Of a stretch of 64,000 nt of DNA, positions 62,547-64,000 are shown piece after piece. The notes under the pieces are model-generated. The model did no database searches. It saw only the letters and a list, made by a program, of their open reading frames with translations, and had not been told where the DNA came from. The position numbers were made by a program, and so were the translations under genes. How positions within the stretch are numbered: position 1 is the stretch's first letter; every line of letters begins with the position of its first letter. Origin of the DNA: Rhizobium herbae (GTDB lineage: Bacteria > Pseudomonadota > Alphaproteobacteria > Rhizobiales > Rhizobiaceae); the NCBI RefSeq assembly GCF_019511375.1, contig NZ_JAEUAO010000002.1, positions 1 to 64,000 of the forward strand, given 5' to 3'.

Positions 62547-63689
62547 TCACCTGAACGTCTTTCTCGGGTCGAACGCGTCGCGGACCGCTTCTCCGATGAA
62601 GATCAAGAGCGACAGCATCACGGACATGACGACGAAGGCGGTCAGCCCGAGCCAGGGGGCCTGCAGATTGGATTTGCCCTGCGAGATCAGCTCGCCGAGC
62701 GAGGCAGAGCCCGGAGGCATGCCGAAGCCAAGGAAGTCGAGCGAGGTGAGCGTGGTGATCGAGCCGGAGAGGATGAACGGCAGGAATGTCAGAGTCGCCA
62801 CCATGGCATTGGGCAGCAAGTGGCGGAACATGATCGTCCGGTTGTTGACGCCGAGCGCCCGGGCGGCGCGGACATATTCGAAATTTCGGGCTCGCAGAAA
62901 CTCGGCCCGCACAATGCCGACGAAACCGACCCAGGAGAACAAAAGCATGATGCCGAGCAGCACGAAGAAGCCGGGCGGCAGGATCGCAGCGATGATCAGG
63001 AGGATATAGAGCACCGGCATTGACGACCAGATCTCGATGAACCGCTGCAGGAGTAGGTCCGTCCAGCCGCCAAAATAACCCTGCACGGCACCGGCGGTAA
63101 CACCGACGATGGCGGAGAGAACGGTCAAGGCGAGACCGAAGAGCACGGAAATACGAAAGCCGTAGATCATCCGGGCCGCCACATCGCGGGCCTGGTCGTC
63201 GGTGCCGAGCCAATTGAGATTGCCGAGCGTGCAGCCGGGATCGTTCTCCCCTTGAGGATAGCCGGAGCAGCGTTCCGCCTTGTCCATCAGCCAGAAGGGT
63301 GCCGTGGGAGCCGAATGCGGAATGTTGGAATTGGCCGTCTGGTAGGAATAGCGGATCGGCGGCCAGATCATCCAGCCATTGGCGTTGATCTCGTCTCGGA
63401 TATAGTCGGAGCGGTAATCCGTTTCGGCCAGGAAGCCGCCGAACTTCTCTTCCGGATAGTTGACCAGCACCGGCACTAGAATTTCGCCTTTATAGGAGGC
63501 AAGGACCGGTTTGTCGTTGGCGATGAATTCGGCGCAGAGGCTGAGGCCGAACAACACCATGAATATCCAGAACGACCAGTAGCCGCGCCGGTTCGCCCTG
63601 AAGTTCTCCCAGCGGCGCTGGTTGATCGGCGACAGCCGCCCGGGCGCGCCGGTGACCAGGGCCGGATTGGTGGAGATGACATCTGCCAT
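62547..63689 (-). CDS. yejE: Oligopeptide ABC transporter permease YejE
   Basis: A 380-aa inner-membrane permease with an unusually long N-terminal periplasmic loop containing WMIWPPIRYSYQTANSN, typical of YejE. The EAA-type loop reads REFLRARNFEYVRAARALGV. Start overlaps the yejB stop as TGATG. Confidence 0.95.
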   Translation of the reverse strand: MADVISTNPALVTGAPGRLSPINQRRWENFRANRRGYWSFWIFMVLFGLSLCAEFIANDKPVLASYKGEILVPVLVNYPEEKFGGFLAETDYRSDYIRDEINANGWMIWPPIRYSYQTANSNIPHSAPTAPFWLMDKAERCSGYPQGENDPGCTLGNLNWLGTDDQARDVAARMIYGFRISVLFGLALTVLSAIVGVTAGAVQGYFGGWTDLLLQRFIEIWSSMPVLYILLIIAAILPPGFFVLLGIMLLFSWVGFVGIVRAEFLRARNFEYVRAARALGVNNRTIMFRHLLPNAMVATLTFLPFILSGSITTLTSLDFLGFGMPPGSASLGELISQGKSNLQAPWLGLTAFVVMSVMLSLLIFIGEAVRDAFDPRKTFR

Positions 63690-64000
63690 CAGACATCCCT
63701 CCGCTCAAAATCGATGCGCGGATCGACCCAGGTATAGATCAGGTCCGACAAGAGGCCGACGAGCAGGCCCATCAGCGAGAAGATGTAGAGAGTGGCAAAG
63801 ACGATGGGGTAGTCGCGCTTGACGACGGATTCGTAACCAAGCCGGCCAAGGCCATCGAGCGAAAAAATGTATTCCGTCAACAGCGATCCGGTAAAGAAAG
63901 CCGTGATGAAGGCGCCCGGAAAGCCGGCGATGACGATCAGCATGGCATTGCGGAAAACGTGTCCGTAGAGGACCTGTCGCTCGTTCAGGCCCTTGGCGCG
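63689..64000 (-). CDS. yejB: Oligopeptide ABC transporter permease YejB, partial (3' end)
   Basis: The last 103 codons only; the 5' part is beyond the window. It reads [20 protein letters not shown] at the edge, then [20 protein letters not shown] and ends [11 protein letters not shown], matching the YejB C-terminus. Coupled to yejE. Confidence 0.93.
   Translation of the reverse strand, partial: RAKGLNERQVLYGHVFRNAMLIVIAGFPGAFITAFFTGSLLTEYIFSLDGLGRLGYESVVKRDYPIVFATLYIFSLMGLLVGLLSDLIYTWVDPRIDFERRDV

Overview
The window reads as chromosomal DNA of an alphaproteobacterium of the Rhizobiales, most likely Rhizobiaceae (Rhizobium, Agrobacterium or a close relative). The evidence is high GC coding, an initiator tRNA of alphaproteobacterial type, an Irr-type iron control element in front of mbfA, a CtrA-type site, a RIME-like mosaic repeat, a gene-transfer-agent (GTA) spike pair, and the infC-rpmI-rplT-pheS-pheT order. 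Species cannot be settled from this sequence alone. Genes are densely packed on both strands. There is no insertion sequence, CRISPR array or intact prophage.

Layout. 1-203: initiator tRNA with its terminator, possibly the tail of an rRNA operon. 453-4724: deoxyribose cluster (DeoR-type regulator, deoC, two-domain ALDH16-type dehydrogenase). 4904-7482: Kup potassium transporter facing an RBBP9/YdeN-type hydrolase. 7508-14433: polar amino-acid ABC transporter, a PLP-dependent sulfur amino-acid enzyme and a homocysteine S-methyltransferase, divergent from an Lrp/AsnC regulator; this looks like a sulfur amino-acid uptake and use unit. 14450-20076: a FecR-TPR-beta-barrel protein translationally coupled to a CHASE2 adenylate/guanylate cyclase. 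20460-20572: a decayed 3' end of kdpE. 20584-23155: aminotransferase, YheO/DauR-like regulator with a large palindromic operator candidate, and a CysZ/EI24 membrane protein.

23319-36810 is an amino-sugar and cell-wall recycling block. Amidase, ROK kinase and CutC read rightwards. nagA, a SIS-type deaminase, a GntR/UTRA regulator and a BadF-type kinase read leftwards. murQ, a binding protein, two permeases, a Gfo/Idh/MocA oxidoreductase and an ATPase read rightwards. The divergent kinase-murQ promoter region carries copies of a 17-bp direct-repeat motif that is a good candidate operator. A RIME-like palindromic element separates the binding-protein gene from the permeases.

37054-42118: RND efflux pair followed by its probable TetR repressor. 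42115-42186: decayed 3' end of a purU-like gene. 42370-43386: iron control element and mbfA. 43452-45113: transglutaminase-like cysteine protease and an alpha/beta hydrolase. 45329-50454: translation block infC (ATT start), rpmI, rplT, pheS, pheT. 50665-54818: small enzymes (NTF2-like, M15-like, GNAT, aldo/keto reductase, Gfo/Idh/MocA) and a small membrane protein. 54977-56307: homologues of the GTA head-spike base and spike fibre. 56450-64000: xseA, NQO-type flavoprotein, MarR regulator with NlpC/P60 hydrolase, D-2-hydroxyacid dehydrogenase, and the yejBEF part of an oligopeptide ABC transporter that runs off the right edge.

The points most worth following are the isolated GTA spike pair, the FecR-TPR-barrel/CHASE2 couple, the nag-mur operator set, the sulfur amino-acid cluster, the dauR palindrome, and the two gene remnants. 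All functional assignments come from reading motifs and gene order; no database search was run.
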